A DNA stretch of 61,595 bases, taken from NCBI GenBank assembly GCA_902494085.1, contig CABURU010000008.1, positions 1 through 61,595 of the forward strand. The letters are read 5' to 3'. The DNA is from an uncultured Collinsella sp. (GTDB lineage Bacteria; Actinomycetota; Coriobacteriia; Coriobacteriales; Coriobacteriaceae). The translations under genes and the position numbers were made by a program. Under the pieces are notes generated by a model. It did no database searches. It worked only from the letters and a program-made list of their open reading frames with translations, and was not told the origin of the DNA. Positions 60,783 to 61,595 of this stretch are shown piece after piece; within the stretch, counting starts at the first letter, position 1; each line of letters begins with the position of its first letter.

Positions 60783-61595
60783 CTAGAGCGTCTTGATGTA
60801 CTCCCCCAGCTCTTCCTCCCAGTCGGGCATGTGGAAGCCGGCAGCCTCGAGCTTGGACAGGTCGAGCGCGGAGTGGACCGGGCGCGGGGCGACGGGGCCC
60901 TCGGCGCTCGCGTAGTAGTCGGCGGTCGATACCGGCACGACCCTGTCCCCGTTGCCGTTGGCGGCCTCGAAGACGGCGCGGGCGATATCGGCCCAGGACT
61001 TGACGGTGCCGGAGCCGGTGCAGTCGTAGGTGCCGTAGGGGGCGTGCGTCCCCAGCACGTGGAAGATGGCCTCGGCCATGTCGCGCGTGAAGGTCAGGCG
61101 GCCCAGCTGGTCGTCAACGACCGTGACCTGCTCGAGCCCGTCCTCGGGGTCGGCGACGCGGTCGGACAGGCCCTTCATCGTCTTGACGAAGTTGCGGCCC
61201 TCGCCGATGACCCAGCTGGAGCGCATGATGTAGTGGCGCGGGCACCCGGCCACGGCGATGTCGCCGGCGGCCTTGGTCTGGCCGTAGACGGACAGCGGGC
61301 TGAGGGGCTCGTCCTCGTCATGCACCTCGGCGGTGCCGTCGAAGACGTAGTCGCTGGACACGTGGACGAGGGTGATCCCGTGATCAGAGCATGTGCGGGC
61401 GAGGAGGGCGGGGCCGGTCGCGTTGGCCTTCCAGGCGGTCGCGCGGCCCTCGGCGGTCTCCGCCCTATCCACGGCGGTGTAGGCGCCGCAGTTGATCACG
61501 GTGCCGTAGAGCGACCAGTCGTACTGAGCGTAGGCCTCCGGGTCGGACATGTCGAAGGTGTCGATGTCGCAGAAGTCGAAGTCCTTGGCGACGCC
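60783..61595 (-). CDS. rfbD: dTDP-4-dehydrorhamnose reductase (5' end outside the window)
   Basis: The visible 270 residues are an RmlD-type SDR reductase making dTDP-L-rhamnose. CGAYTAVDRAE, HVSSDYVFDGT and the catalytic YGQTKAAGD are clear, with FTRDMAEAIFHVL later. The frame stays open to the window edge (GVAKDFDFCDIDTFD precedes the first internal Met), so the N-terminal NADPH motif is missing here. It may be a stand-alone gene or the C-terminal half of an epimerase-reductase fusion; the window cannot decide. Confidence 0.9.
   Translation of the reverse strand, partial: GVAKDFDFCDIDTFDMSDPEAYAQYDWSLYGTVINCGAYTAVDRAETAEGRATAWKANATGPALLARTCSDHGITLVHVSSDYVFDGTAEVHDEDEPLSPLSVYGQTKAAGDIAVAGCPRHYIMRSSWVIGEGRNFVKTMKGLSDRVADPEDGLEQVTVVDDQLGRLTFTRDMAEAIFHVLGTHAPYGTYDCTGSGTVKSWADIARAVFEAANGNGDRVVPVSTADYYASAEGPVAPRPVHSALDLSKLEAAGFHMPDWEEELGEYIKTL

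Noticed and set aside
1..61595. CRISPR arrays, insertion sequences or rRNA genes
   Set aside because: No spaced direct repeats, transposase-like frames with terminal repeats or rRNA motifs were found on reading either strand.

Overview
The window is GC-rich (roughly 60 percent by eye), almost fully coding and free of mobile elements. Gene order, heavy use of TTG and GTG starts, and a PPDK plus PPDK-regulator pair point to an actinobacterium of the class Coriobacteriia, most like Collinsella. That placement is inferred from protein sequence and synteny, not from a marker search.

From about 980 to 27600 nearly everything lies on the minus strand and reads, in transcription order: rpsP-khpA-rimM-trmD-lepB, glyQ-glyS-PPDK regulator-ppdK, rplS, rnhB-yraN-comM-dprA-trmFO-xer, rpsB-tsf, and pyrH-frr-uppS-cdsA-dxr-rseP-ispG-proS. 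These are translation, tRNA modification, isoprenoid/lipid and DNA-processing genes in widely conserved order. A kinase-like APH-fold gene (45-809, +) sits at the left edge, and dinB (27849-29063, +) interrupts the minus-strand run.

From 29160 to 48885 the minus strand holds, in transcription order, a P-type ATPase, a zinc-ribbon membrane protein, a cyclophilin, a TPR membrane protein, the rod-shape operon mreB-mreC-mreD-PBP2-rodA, a GTPase-like/DUF697-like protein of unknown role, a radical SAM pair, rplU-rpmA, and obg-nadD-yqeK-rsfS. This couples elongation-type cell-wall synthesis to ribosome assembly genes.

From 49241 to 57688 on the plus strand lies an aromatic amino acid operon: aroF-tyrA-aroB-aroA-aroC-pheA-aroE/K fusion-aroQ. 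It covers all seven shikimate steps plus the prephenate branches. A terminator hairpin and a possible leader ORF precede aroF. Two tRNA-Arg genes (anticodons CCG and TCT), both on the minus strand, flank this operon. The right end (57924-61595) holds a glycan-exporting ABC transporter, a family 2 glycosyltransferase and a truncated dTDP-rhamnose synthesis gene, so a surface-polysaccharide locus begins there.

No CRISPR array, insertion sequence, prophage or rRNA is visible. The most unusual items are the aroF attenuator-like leader, a winged-helix-like insertion in RseP, the uncharacterised gene between rodA and the radical SAM genes, a perfect 17-bp inverted repeat before aroQ, a palindrome filling the rpsB promoter spacer, and a Xer recombinase gene lacking a canonical start codon.
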